Shown: piece after piece, positions 1 to 6,019 of the stretch
Position numbering within the stretch: the stretch's first letter is position 1
How the letters are laid out: each line of letters opens with the position of its first letter
Source: CAZQEZ01 sp964592475
GTDB lineage: Bacteria; Bacteroidota; Bacteroidia; Cytophagales; Cyclobacteriaceae
Reading direction: 5' to 3'
Assembly: GCA_964592475.1 (NCBI GenBank)
Contig: CAZQEZ010000220.1
Span: 1 to 6,037, forward strand
Length of the DNA: 6,037 nt
The notes under the pieces: model-generated
What the model was told of the DNA's origin: nothing
Seen by the model: the letters and a program-made list of their open reading frames with translations, nothing else
Databases searched by the model: none
Program-made: the position numbers and the translations under genes

Positions 1-195
1 TTAAGAATTTCCAGAATATATAAAGCACTAAAAATTAACATGTTGCATGATAAAAAGGTCGTGATTAAATATAATTGCGATCAAGTGGAAAATCGAGAAA
101 TATTAGCTGATATAAAAGATGTAAATGAATATGATATCCAATTGGCAAATATGGTTACTATACCAATTCATGCAATAAAAGAAATTAAATTTTAA
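1..195 (+). CDS. 3' end of an unidentified gene (partial at the left window edge)
   Basis: Frame 1 is open from the first base to a TAA at 193-195, giving 64 codons without an internal stop; the 5' end lies outside the window. An internal ATG at 40 could in principle start a 51-residue protein, but the frame is open upstream of it, so truncation by the window edge is more likely. The translated end reads like alternating beta strands: KKVVIKYN, then ENREILADIKDV, then YDIQLANMVTIPIHAIKEIKF. The last block, with a hydrophobic strand followed by 'IPIHAIKEIKF', resembles the end of small Sm-like or SH3-like barrels such as Rho-binding antiterminator-type proteins. That is a fold impression only, and I do not assign a function. 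The gene converges on the M16 peptidase gene, with 17 bp between the two stop codons and no convincing terminator hairpin there. Confidence 0.55.
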   Translation, partial: LRISRIYKALKINMLHDKKVVIKYNCDQVENREILADIKDVNEYDIQLANMVTIPIHAIKEIKF

Positions 196-212
196 AAGTA
201 TAAACAACCAGC

Positions 213-1457
213 TTATTTTTTTGATTGAGCCCTGTACCACAAGGTAGAGCAATTTTCTTTAATGAGAATTTTATTGGCTGTTTTGATTATATCATCTTTG
301 CTCACCTTTTGAATATTTTCTGATTCTTCATTAACTAATTCAGGCACTCCCAGTGCAGCAGATTGCGCTAAGCTCATTGCCCTGTTGATAACTTCTACTT
401 CAGAAAAAACAACACTTGCTTCTGCCTGGTTTTTTACTTTTTGCAGTTCTGAATCTTGCAAGGAGCTGGTTTTAAATTCTTCAATTACTTCTTCAATGTG
501 TTGGTCGGCTAGTTCTATTTCCCTGTCATCATTTACTTTTCCTTGTATTAGCAAAAGCCCGGGATCTACAGAGCCAGTAATAAAGGCAGAGATGTTGGTG
601 AAAACATTATTTTGCTTTACCAGCCGATCATATAAGCGGGATGAATTGCCCCGACCCAATAAATCACTAATTAAGTCTGAAGTGTAATAACTGTCGCTTA
701 GTCTGTCACCCATATGAAAAGCTTTAAAAATAACATCTGCTGGTACATCAGCTACAGTCTCTGTTTTTCTGGCATGGCTTTGAGGAGGCTCAACTGGAAT
801 TTTGTTTATAGGTAACATACTGTTTTCAATTGCTCCAAAATATTTCTCACTTAAATTTTTTACTGTTTCCAAGTTCACATTCCCAGCTACTACTAAAATA
901 GCGTTATTAGGAGAATAAAATTTTTGAAAAAAATCTTTAACATCCTCCAGGCTAGCATCTTCTATATGAGAAATATCTTTCCCGATTGTTGGCCATTGGT
1001 AAGGGTGCATCTGGTAAGCCAAAGCACGTAATTTGAACCAGGCGTCGCCATATGGTTGATTGAGGTATCTTTGATTAAACTCTTCAACTACCACTTTTTT
1101 TTGCACATTAAGCACATCTTGGTTAAAATTGAGGCTAAGCATACGGTCTGATTCCAGCCAAAATGCCGTTTCAATATTTACAGCGGGTATAGTAATATAA
1201 TAATTGGTGATATCGGGATTGGTAAATGCATTGCTTTCTCCTCCAACCATTTGCAGGAGATCATCAAAATTTTCAATATTGGCAGACCCGCCGAACATTA
1301 GGTGTTCGAATAAATGGGCAAAACCGGTTTTGTCCGGAGTTTCATTGCGTGAGCCTACTTTGTAAAGTAGGTTTAAAACTGCAGTTTCAGTAGTTTTATC
1401 TTCGTGTAAAAGTACCTTTAATCCATTATTTAGTGTAAACTCGGTGAAATCTATCAT
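213..1457 (-). CDS. M16B family zinc metallopeptidase (insulinase/processing-peptidase-like)
   Basis: This is a complete 414-residue protein, the usual length for a two-domain bacterial M16B peptidase. Numbered from the ATG, the inverted zinc motif HxxEH is HLFEH at 48-52: two His ligands and the catalytic Glu51. The distal zinc-ligand Glu is one of the pair in VVVEEF at 125-126. The block YSPNNAILVVAGNV (about 181-194) ends the N-terminal catalytic domain. LGRGNSSRLYDRL (about 267-279) is the substrate-contacting SSRL[YF] block of the C-terminal domain. Both halves look intact, so it should be catalytically competent. There is no signal peptide or lipobox, so it is probably cytoplasmic; such enzymes degrade or trim unfolded peptides, but the substrate here is unknown. 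The frame can be extended one codon to a TTG at 1460-1458; I chose the ATG at 1457-1455. There is no clear Shine-Dalgarno. Bacteroidota often carry a catalytic and an inactive M16 gene side by side, but no partner is visible here. Confidence 0.93.
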   Translation of the reverse strand: MIDFTEFTLNNGLKVLLHEDKTTETAVLNLLYKVGSRNETPDKTGFAHLFEHLMFGGSANIENFDDLLQMVGGESNAFTNPDITNYYITIPAVNIETAFWLESDRMLSLNFNQDVLNVQKKVVVEEFNQRYLNQPYGDAWFKLRALAYQMHPYQWPTIGKDISHIEDASLEDVKDFFQKFYSPNNAILVVAGNVNLETVKNLSEKYFGAIENSMLPINKIPVEPPQSHARKTETVADVPADVIFKAFHMGDRLSDSYYTSDLISDLLGRGNSSRLYDRLVKQNNVFTNISAFITGSVDPGLLLIQGKVNDDREIELADQHIEEVIEEFKTSSLQDSELQKVKNQAEASVVFSEVEVINRAMSLAQSAALGVPELVNEESENIQKVSKDDIIKTANKILIKENCSTLWYRAQSKK

Positions 1458-1484
1458 CAAATTAATCGTTATCTATTTTCAGTT

Positions 1485-1518
1485 AAAAACTATAATTAAA
1501 TAATTGGAAATAGGGCAA
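1485..1518 (-). promoter_or_regulatory. Candidate Bacteroidota-type promoter for the M16 gene
   Basis: On the minus strand, TAGTTTTT (plus 1485-1492) matches the Bacteroidota -7 consensus TAnnTTTG at all but the last base. A TTG (plus 1516-1518) lies 23 bp upstream, at the long edge of the accepted spacing for the -33 element. It sits about 28 bp upstream of the M16 ATG. The match is imperfect and the region is AT-rich, so this is a weak call. Confidence 0.25.
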
Positions 1519-1563
1519 TTAATTGTAAAAATAATGCTATTTTGATCGTCACATTACATTAAG

Positions 1564-1594
1564 TTGCTTTTTTTATCTTTAAAGTTTAATTATG
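1564..1594 (+). promoter_or_regulatory. Candidate Bacteroidota-type promoter for the repeat-protein gene
   Basis: A TTG at 1564-1566 is followed after 20 bp by TAATTATG at 1587-1594, which matches TAnnTTTG at five of its six defined positions. The 20-bp spacing fits the Bacteroidota -33/-7 arrangement. Transcription would start around 1600, leaving a leader of about 45 nt before the TTG start at 1646. The evidence is motif and spacing only. Confidence 0.3.
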
Positions 1595-1645
1595 AGAACT
1601 TTATTACAATTAGTTGTATTTAAAATATAAAATTCAAAAATTATT

Positions 1646-3901
1646 TTGTTAAAATTTCTTTTTCAGGCCAGGTGTTTATTTAGATTTGCGATTATAGGTT
1701 TTATGCTAATAGGCATATCAAATGCTTATGCTCAAAATCGTGTGGATGATAGAAAATCAAAAGAACAAAAAGAAGCCAAAAAGGAAGATAGTAAAGATAA
1801 GAAAGAAAAAAAGCAGCGAAGAAAAAAAGCGAAAGAAGTTAATAAGGCTGGACAGAGATCCCAGATGAATAAGCGTAAGCAGCGGCAGTTGCATTATAAG
1901 TATATGTCAAAAGAAGCCCAGCAGGGAAGTAGCTTGCTCAAAAAGCCTAATCATCAAAAACTTTATAAGCAAAAATCAAAAAAAGCGCAGATTTTTCAGG
2001 GTAATATCATTCCAGATTATGCACGTCCTGATCAACACCTTGGACAAAATATGCAACGAAATCCCGGGGGTAAATTAAAACGTAAGCAAGCCAAACAGGT
2101 AAGCGATTATAAAAGAAAGTCGGCACAGCAATACAAGTACCAGGGGCAAACAAAAGCCAGAATGGCTCCCGATTACTTCATTCAATCACGCCGAATGAAT
2201 CAACACTCTGGCAGTATCAATGCTAATTATCAAAAGTATAAGCAACAGCATTACGAGTATAAATCGAAGATAGCACATCGAAGCAGTGGTAAAATAAAAC
2301 AAAACCCAAACCGTCAGCAACAGCTGCAAAGAAGCAAGTCGAGGAAAGCGCATAAAAGTCAAGGTACAATTGCTGGGCAAATTCAGCGCTATAAAAATCA
2401 GCAATATCAATACATGTCTCAGCAGGCCCATCAGAATGCTGGTTCCGTGAAGCAAACACCACTCTCCCGCAAATTACGAGCTGAGAAAGCACAATCCCGC
2501 AGACAAAATAAAAATTCAGGAACCATAAGTGCAAACGCATTGAGGTATAAGAAGCAACAATACCAATACATGTCTCAGCAGGCTCATAGTAGTAGTGGTA
2601 CAATAAAACAATCCTCTCCGGGTAAGCAAAATAAAAATTACCGTGCAAAATCCAGGCAGCAGCAAAACTCAGGTACACTCAACATAAATGCCCTTAAATA
2701 TCGCAAGCAGCAGTACCAACACATGTCGCAACAGGCACATCAGAATACTGGTAAAATAAAACAAACTTCGCCGGCGAAAATAAATAGAAACTTAAGACAA
2801 CGAGCCCGGAATGAGCATTTGAATACAGGAACTATAAATGCTTCTGCTTTCAAATATCGCAAGCAGCAGTATCAATACATGTCTCAGCAAGCACATAGCA
2901 ATTCCGGTAATATAAAACAAGTTTCACCGGCCAAGAGAAATAGTCTGTTAAGTAAGCGCGCCCGAACTGAACATAGATTTCCCGGTACTATTAATGCCAA
3001 TCAAATTAAATTTAAAGATCAACACTACCAATACATGTCTAAAAATTATCATAACAGTAGCGGAGATGTAAGGGCAACCAGTGCAGCCAAAAGAAGATCT
3101 CAATTACAGAAAAAAAGCAAGAATGCGCACTTAAATACCGGTACTATTACTGTAAAATCACTTAATAAAGAACGGCATTATGATTACATGTCCAAAAACT
3201 ATCATTTGAATAGTGGTTCCGTAAAAGTACAACCGGCTAGGAGTAGGCAAAATGACTTGCAAAAAAGGTCTAAAACACAACACCAATATAGTGGAAATTT
3301 AAATGCCCAGAATTTAATTTTTAAAAAGCAGCATTATGAGTATTTATCGAAAAACTCCCATCAAAATAGCGGTTCGATAGTAGCTCAATCTCAAAGCCAA
3401 AAAGAAGCTGCCTATAAAAGAGATAGTAAGCGTGCTCATCAGCATCAAGGAAATCTAGTGGCGCAAAATCCTAGGTACAAAGAGCAGCATTTTGAATATA
3501 TGTCAAAGAATTTTCATCAAAACAGGGGCGAATTTTTAGTAAATACTCAGTGGTGGCAAGATCAATTGTATAAACAAAAGTCAAGGAGAGAAAATAAATA
3601 CAAAGGAGATATAAAAGGAACCCTTTTTAACTACCGCGAGCAACAGTATAAATATATGTCGATAACGGCGCATAATTATAAAGGCAGCATAAAGACAGTA
3701 ACTTCAGCGCAAAGAGATCGTTATTATAAAAGGATGAGCCGCCAGGCGCATCAAAGTAAAACCGGCTACGTAGAGGTAAGTGGATTTAAGTATTGGCTTA
3801 TGAAAATATTCAGTAAACCAGGTAAGCTGAGTAAAGTGAAAAAAAGGAATGCTGATAAGCCAAAATACGATTCACGAGAAAGCGAAATATGGTATTATTA
3901 A
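1646..3901 (+). CDS. Secreted, highly basic protein of ~26-residue His/Gly tandem repeats; family not recognised
   Basis: This 751-residue protein is of unknown function. Residues 1-29 form a signal peptide: basic N-region, hydrophobic core FAIIGFMLIGI, and likely signal peptidase I cleavage after NAYA. It has no lipobox and no recognisable type IX secretion C-terminal domain. Residues 31-82 are a Lys/Glu/Arg-rich linker. From about 84 to 176 there are degenerate repeat units with glycines at 94, 119 and 167. From about 177 to 712 there are 21 regular units with core S-x3-H-x3-G-x-[ILV]. The tail (713-751) has a hydrophobic patch YWLMKIF and ends in IWYY. The mature protein is very rich in Lys, Arg, Gln, Ser, Tyr, His and Asn, and I see no cysteine after residue 10. 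The start is TTG: the frame has no ATG between the upstream TAA (1628-1630) and 1646, and starting at the first internal ATG (1703) would destroy the signal peptide. Export to the periplasm or outer surface is well supported; a structural, adhesive or polyanion-binding role is inference. ytxJ follows after 13 bp. Confidence 0.85.
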   Translation: MLKFLFQARCLFRFAIIGFMLIGISNAYAQNRVDDRKSKEQKEAKKEDSKDKKEKKQRRKKAKEVNKAGQRSQMNKRKQRQLHYKYMSKEAQQGSSLLKKPNHQKLYKQKSKKAQIFQGNIIPDYARPDQHLGQNMQRNPGGKLKRKQAKQVSDYKRKSAQQYKYQGQTKARMAPDYFIQSRRMNQHSGSINANYQKYKQQHYEYKSKIAHRSSGKIKQNPNRQQQLQRSKSRKAHKSQGTIAGQIQRYKNQQYQYMSQQAHQNAGSVKQTPLSRKLRAEKAQSRRQNKNSGTISANALRYKKQQYQYMSQQAHSSSGTIKQSSPGKQNKNYRAKSRQQQNSGTLNINALKYRKQQYQHMSQQAHQNTGKIKQTSPAKINRNLRQRARNEHLNTGTINASAFKYRKQQYQYMSQQAHSNSGNIKQVSPAKRNSLLSKRARTEHRFPGTINANQIKFKDQHYQYMSKNYHNSSGDVRATSAAKRRSQLQKKSKNAHLNTGTITVKSLNKERHYDYMSKNYHLNSGSVKVQPARSRQNDLQKRSKTQHQYSGNLNAQNLIFKKQHYEYLSKNSHQNSGSIVAQSQSQKEAAYKRDSKRAHQHQGNLVAQNPRYKEQHFEYMSKNFHQNRGEFLVNTQWWQDQLYKQKSRRENKYKGDIKGTLFNYREQQYKYMSITAHNYKGSIKTVTSAQRDRYYKRMSRQAHQSKTGYVEVSGFKYWLMKIFSKPGKLSKVKKRNADKPKYDSRESEIWYY
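2174..3784 (+). repeat. Coding tandem repeat: 21 units of ~26 residues (~78 bp) in a ~155-bp A/B super-repeat
   Basis: The unit glycines fall at residues 189, 215, 240, 266, 292, 318, 343, 369, 395, 421, 447, 473, 499, 524, 550, 576, 602, 628, 654, 680 and 707, with every step between 25 and 27. By my count the +2 position is hydrophobic (I, V, L or F) in all 21 units. Ser occurs at -8 in 17, with Ala in two and a one-residue shift in two. His occurs at -4 in 16, at -5 in one, and is replaced by Asn in three and Gln in one. Type A units read YxYMS before the His; type B units usually have basic residues there (such as QKRS, QKKS, YKRDS). The two types alternate throughout. Central copies are still similar at DNA level: CAATACATGTCTCAGCA recurs at 2408, 2564 and 2873, and AAATATCGCAAGCAGCAGTA at 2696 and 2852. 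Confidence 0.9.
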
Positions 3902-3914
3902 TTTATATATAGTT

Positions 3915-4265
3915 ATGGATTGGAATCAACTCACTACAGCTTCTGATATTGATGAAGTAAAAAATAAATCAAGTAAAAAGCCTGTAGTAATTTTTAAAAA
4001 TAGTAATCGCTGCTCGATAAGTCACGCGGTACTTAATGATCTTGAACGAGATTTAAAAACTTCTGCCGCGTTGGATGCAGAATTTTATATGCTTGATGTG
4101 GTAGCTTATCGGCCGGTCTCATTGCAAGTGGCCGAAGCTTTTAAGGTGGCTCATCAGTCTCCTCAATTATTAATAATAAAAAATGGTCAATGTGTATTTC
4201 ACGATAGTCACTTTGGCATTAATTTGAAGGATGTAAAAGACAGGGTAGACGAGAAAGTAATTTAA
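3915..4265 (+). CDS. ytxJ: YtxJ/BrxC-type bacilliredoxin (monothiol thioredoxin-fold protein)
   Basis: This 116-residue protein has the thioredoxin-like layout of the YtxJ family. The strand KPVVIFKNS (22-30) leads into the active-site block RCSIS with Cys33. HQSPQ (80-84) supplies the cis-proline loop (Pro83), and QLLIIKNGQCVFHDSHFGI (84-102) completes the fold with a second Cys at 93. Members of this family act as bacilliredoxins that remove bacillithiol from mixed disulfides on cytoplasmic proteins; bacillithiol is known in many Bacteroidota. The role here is transferred from the family. There is no signal peptide. I chose the ATG at 3915 because the protein then begins right before the conserved fold. 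An earlier in-frame ATG at 3849 would add 22 residues unlike the family and overlap the upstream gene by 53 bp. No clear Shine-Dalgarno is visible. The 13-bp gap without a terminator suggests co-transcription with the repeat gene. Confidence 0.9.
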   Translation: MDWNQLTTASDIDEVKNKSSKKPVVIFKNSNRCSISHAVLNDLERDLKTSAALDAEFYMLDVVAYRPVSLQVAEAFKVAHQSPQLLIIKNGQCVFHDSHFGINLKDVKDRVDEKVI

Positions 4266-4335
4266 CTGAATTAACAATTCGTAAATTTTTTTCGTTTAAT
4301 TTTATATTTATATTGAGAAATACTGAAAATTTGAT
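4266..4335 (+). promoter_or_regulatory. 70-bp spacer with a weak hairpin/T-tract and a weak promoter-like element
   Basis: Just after the ytxJ stop, GAATT-AAC-AATTC (4268-4280) can form a 5-bp AT-rich stem, followed within five bases by a run of seven T (4286-4292). The stem is too weak to be a convincing terminator. TATATTTA (4303-4310) matches TAnnTTTG except at the last base, but no TTG lies at the correct distance upstream. The next gene may therefore have its own promoter or be read through from ytxJ; the sequence does not decide. Confidence 0.25.
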
Positions 4336-5055
4336 ATGAAGAAAGTATTAATAATATTTTTGCTGTTAACTTTACCATTCTACCAAAAAGCTGTAGCTCA
4401 GCAATCAGGAGATTATAATTATGATTCGGAAGTACTTTGGGGAGTAACCAAAGCTACTAATAGTGGTCTGATTGGCGGAATAATCTTGCGATTTGGCAAT
4501 AGTATTGGTGAAGATAAATTTCAGCATTATGGTCTTGAACTTGTTAATGTGAAACATCCCCAGGAAAGTAGGGATCGTGCTGGAAATGTATTAAACTCTT
4601 ACATATTTGGTAAACTAAATTACCTCTACAGCATTAGGTTGCAATATGGTCGAGAATGGCTTTTTTTTAGAAAAGCTGCTCAACAAGGCGTTCAAGTGAG
4701 TGGTAATTTGGCCGTGGGGCCTACTATTGGTTTAGAAACACCCTACTATGTTGAATTAAATAGTGATCCCAATAGACGAAACAGAGTACCTTATAATCCC
4801 AGGATACCATCTCAAAGTATTCTGGGTCCGGGAACTATTTTTCAAGGAGTAGGGGAATCGAAAATTGTACCTGGTATTAATTTGAAATCTTCGGTAAGCT
4901 TCGAGTTTGGTACTTTTAAATCAAACGTAGTGGGTTTTGAAGTTGGAATGATGGTAGAAGCTTTTACCCGCACTATCGATATTATGGCCTTTGTTGATAA
5001 TAGACAAGTATATCCCAATGCCTTTGTTACACTATTTTATGGTAGTAGGAAATAA
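4336..5055 (+). CDS. Conserved exported protein, probable outer-membrane beta-barrel; function unknown
   Basis: This 239-residue protein starts with a clear signal peptide (MKK, then a hydrophobic stretch VLIIFLLLTLPF) and a likely cleavage after AVA at residue 21. The mature part alternates polar turns with amphipathic strands: LIGGIILRFG, HYGLELVNVKHP, YIFGKLNYLYSIRLQYG, VQVSGNLAVGPTIGL, INLKSSVSFEFG, VVGFEVGMMVEAF and the terminal FVTLFYG. This suits a small outer-membrane barrel of about eight strands. The blocks LELVNVKHP, NYLYSIRLQYGRE, QGVQVSGNLAVGPTIGLETPYY and GFEVGMMVEAF look to me like those of an uncharacterised family common in Bacteroidota; that is recognition from memory, not a search. 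I propose no activity. It lies 70 bp after ytxJ and is followed by a terminator-like hairpin. Confidence 0.8.
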   Translation: MKKVLIIFLLLTLPFYQKAVAQQSGDYNYDSEVLWGVTKATNSGLIGGIILRFGNSIGEDKFQHYGLELVNVKHPQESRDRAGNVLNSYIFGKLNYLYSIRLQYGREWLFFRKAAQQGVQVSGNLAVGPTIGLETPYYVELNSDPNRRNRVPYNPRIPSQSILGPGTIFQGVGESKIVPGINLKSSVSFEFGTFKSNVVGFEVGMMVEAFTRTIDIMAFVDNRQVYPNAFVTLFYGSRK

Positions 5056-5075
5056 TTAGGAAACTTTATTCCTAA
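5056..5075 (+). terminator. Terminator-like hairpin between the exported-protein gene and lipA
   Basis: TTAGGAA (5056-5062) and TTCCTAA (5069-5075) are perfect 7-bp inverted repeats around a 6-nt loop, beginning at the base after the stop codon. The stem has only two G-C pairs, and the downstream tract (CAATTAGTTTTG) is not a clean T-run, so efficiency may be modest. The position directly after a stop codon and just before a promoter element is what supports the call. Confidence 0.45.
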
Positions 5076-5079
5076 CAAT

Positions 5080-5087
5080 TAGTTTTG
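5080..5087 (+). promoter_or_regulatory. Bacteroidota -7 promoter element for lipA
   Basis: TAGTTTTG matches the Bacteroidota -7 consensus TAnnTTTG at every defined base and is followed by CACC, a context often seen at promoters in this phylum. The -33 position has TTA (5056-5058, 21 bp upstream) rather than TTG, and it overlaps the left arm of the hairpin. Transcription would start near 5093-5095, about 25 nt before the lipA ATG. Confidence 0.5.
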
Positions 5088-5106
5088 CACCTTTAAATTA
5101 TAAGTT

Positions 5107-5113
5107 AAAAGGA
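5107..5113 (+). promoter_or_regulatory. Shine-Dalgarno-like ribosome binding site of lipA
   Basis: AAAAGGA ends six bases before the ATG at 5120. It is the best Shine-Dalgarno-like sequence in front of any gene in this window and supports that start. Confidence 0.55.
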
Positions 5114-5119
5114 TTAGTA

Positions 5120-6019
5120 ATGATTGAATTGCCCGTTGTAGATAAACAAAGCACCACAAAAGAAACTAAAGATAATAGGAGAAAAAAACCAGATTGGTTA
5201 AGAGTAAAATTACCTATTGGTAAGGAATATCGAAAAGTAAGGGAACTGGTAGACCAATATAAGCTGCACACTATCTGTGAAAGTGGCAATTGCCCCAATA
5301 TGGGAGAATGCTGGGGAGCTGGAACAGCTACCTTTATGATTTTGGGAAATGTATGTACAAGAAGTTGTACTTTTTGTGCTGTGGCAACCGGAAGGCCGCC
5401 AGAATATGATGAAGATGAACCTCGTAGGGTAGCTGAGGCTATTAAACTGATGGGTGTAAAGCATGCAGTAATTACATCAGTAAACCGAGATGAACTTAAA
5501 GATAGAGGTGCCGAGATTTGGCATCAAACCGTAAGTGAAATAAAAAAACAAAGTCCTGGCACAACAATTGAAACACTTATCCCCGATGTGAAAGGTAATT
5601 GGGAAGCACTGTATCGAATGATAAGTGCAGGACAAGAGGTTGTTTCTCATAATATTGAAACCGTAGAAAGCCTTTACAGAAAGGTAAGACCGCAGGCCAA
5701 ATATCATAGAAGCCTGGAAGAATTGAGAAGGATAAAAGAATTTGGCAAGCGTTCAAAATCAGGTATGATGCTTGGTGTAGGAGAAACAGATGACCAAGTT
5801 TATCAGGCCATGGACGATTTGGTAGCTAATGGTTTAGACATACTTACGCTAGGTCAGTATCTGCAACCCACCAAAATGCATTTGGAAGTAATTGAGTTTG
5901 TGCATCCTGATAAATTTGCACATTTTAAAGAAGAAGGACTGAAAAGAGGCCTTAAGTATGTAGAGTCCGGTCCTCTCGTGCGCTCCTCTTATCATGCAGA
6001 ACGCCACGTTCATGTATAG
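5120..6019 (+). CDS. lipA: Lipoyl synthase (radical SAM, sulfur insertion into octanoyl-protein)
   Basis: LipA inserts two sulfur atoms at C6 and C8 of the octanoyl group on the lipoyl domains of 2-oxoacid dehydrogenases and the glycine cleavage H protein, in the cytoplasm. At 299 residues it is of normal length. The auxiliary [4Fe-4S] cluster motif C-x4-C-x5-C is Cys53, Cys58 and Cys64 (CESGNCPNMGEC). The radical SAM motif C-x3-C-x2-C is Cys79, Cys83 and Cys86 (CTRSCTFC). The C-terminal RSSYHAE block (288-294) supplies the conserved serine that caps the auxiliary cluster. VVSHNIETVESLYRKVRPQAKYHRSL and SGMMLGVGE are further family blocks. All key residues are present and the frame is intact. 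A Bacteroidota-type promoter and a good ribosome binding site precede it, so it is probably transcribed separately from the upstream gene. lipB is not in this window. No terminator is visible in the 18 bases that follow. Confidence 0.98.
   Translation: MIELPVVDKQSTTKETKDNRRKKPDWLRVKLPIGKEYRKVRELVDQYKLHTICESGNCPNMGECWGAGTATFMILGNVCTRSCTFCAVATGRPPEYDEDEPRRVAEAIKLMGVKHAVITSVNRDELKDRGAEIWHQTVSEIKKQSPGTTIETLIPDVKGNWEALYRMISAGQEVVSHNIETVESLYRKVRPQAKYHRSLEELRRIKEFGKRSKSGMMLGVGETDDQVYQAMDDLVANGLDILTLGQYLQPTKMHLEVIEFVHPDKFAHFKEEGLKRGLKYVESGPLVRSSYHAERHVHV

Larger units (their letters stand above)
1458..1645. other. Divergent intergenic region (M16 gene / repeat-protein gene)
   Basis: This AT-rich spacer separates two divergently transcribed genes and contains no plausible protein gene. 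It holds candidate promoters facing both ways (listed separately), a perfect 10-bp palindrome CAATTAATTG at 1516-1525, and a small inverted repeat TACAA-TTAG-TTGTA at 1605-1618 that would lie near the 5' end of the repeat-gene transcript. A 12-codon mini-ORF (ATG 1592 to TAA 1628-1630) lies in the same frame as the downstream repeat gene but ends 15 bp before its start. None of these short elements is statistically striking in DNA this AT-rich. Confidence 0.5.

Noticed and set aside
194..218. Possible bidirectional terminator between the converging genes
   Set aside because: Only a 4-bp ATAA/TTAT stem can be formed, which is not distinguishable from chance in AT-rich DNA.
385..687. A 100-codon plus-strand open frame inside the M16 gene
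   Set aside because: It is fully antisense to a gene with clear catalytic motifs and has a Ser/Cys-rich, non-protein-like translation.
2223..2678. A 151-codon minus-strand open frame, and a second one at 2186-2455, opposite the repeat array
   Set aside because: They lie antisense to a gene rich in AAA, CAA and TAT codons, whose complements are not stops in those frames. The hydrophobic translations are a by-product of the Lys/Gln/Tyr-rich sense repeats, and they show no start context or family motif.
2174..3784. CRISPR array
   Set aside because: The periodicity is in a continuous reading frame with amino-acid-level conservation, and there are no identical short repeats separated by unique spacers.
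3849..3914. 22-residue N-terminal extension of YtxJ from ATG 3849
   Set aside because: It would overlap the repeat gene by 53 bp, and the added residues do not resemble the family. The ATG at 3915 gives the normal length.
5210..5707. Minus-strand open frames opposite lipA (also 5098-5298)
   Set aside because: They are shadows of lipA, which has every cysteine and family block in the plus strand.
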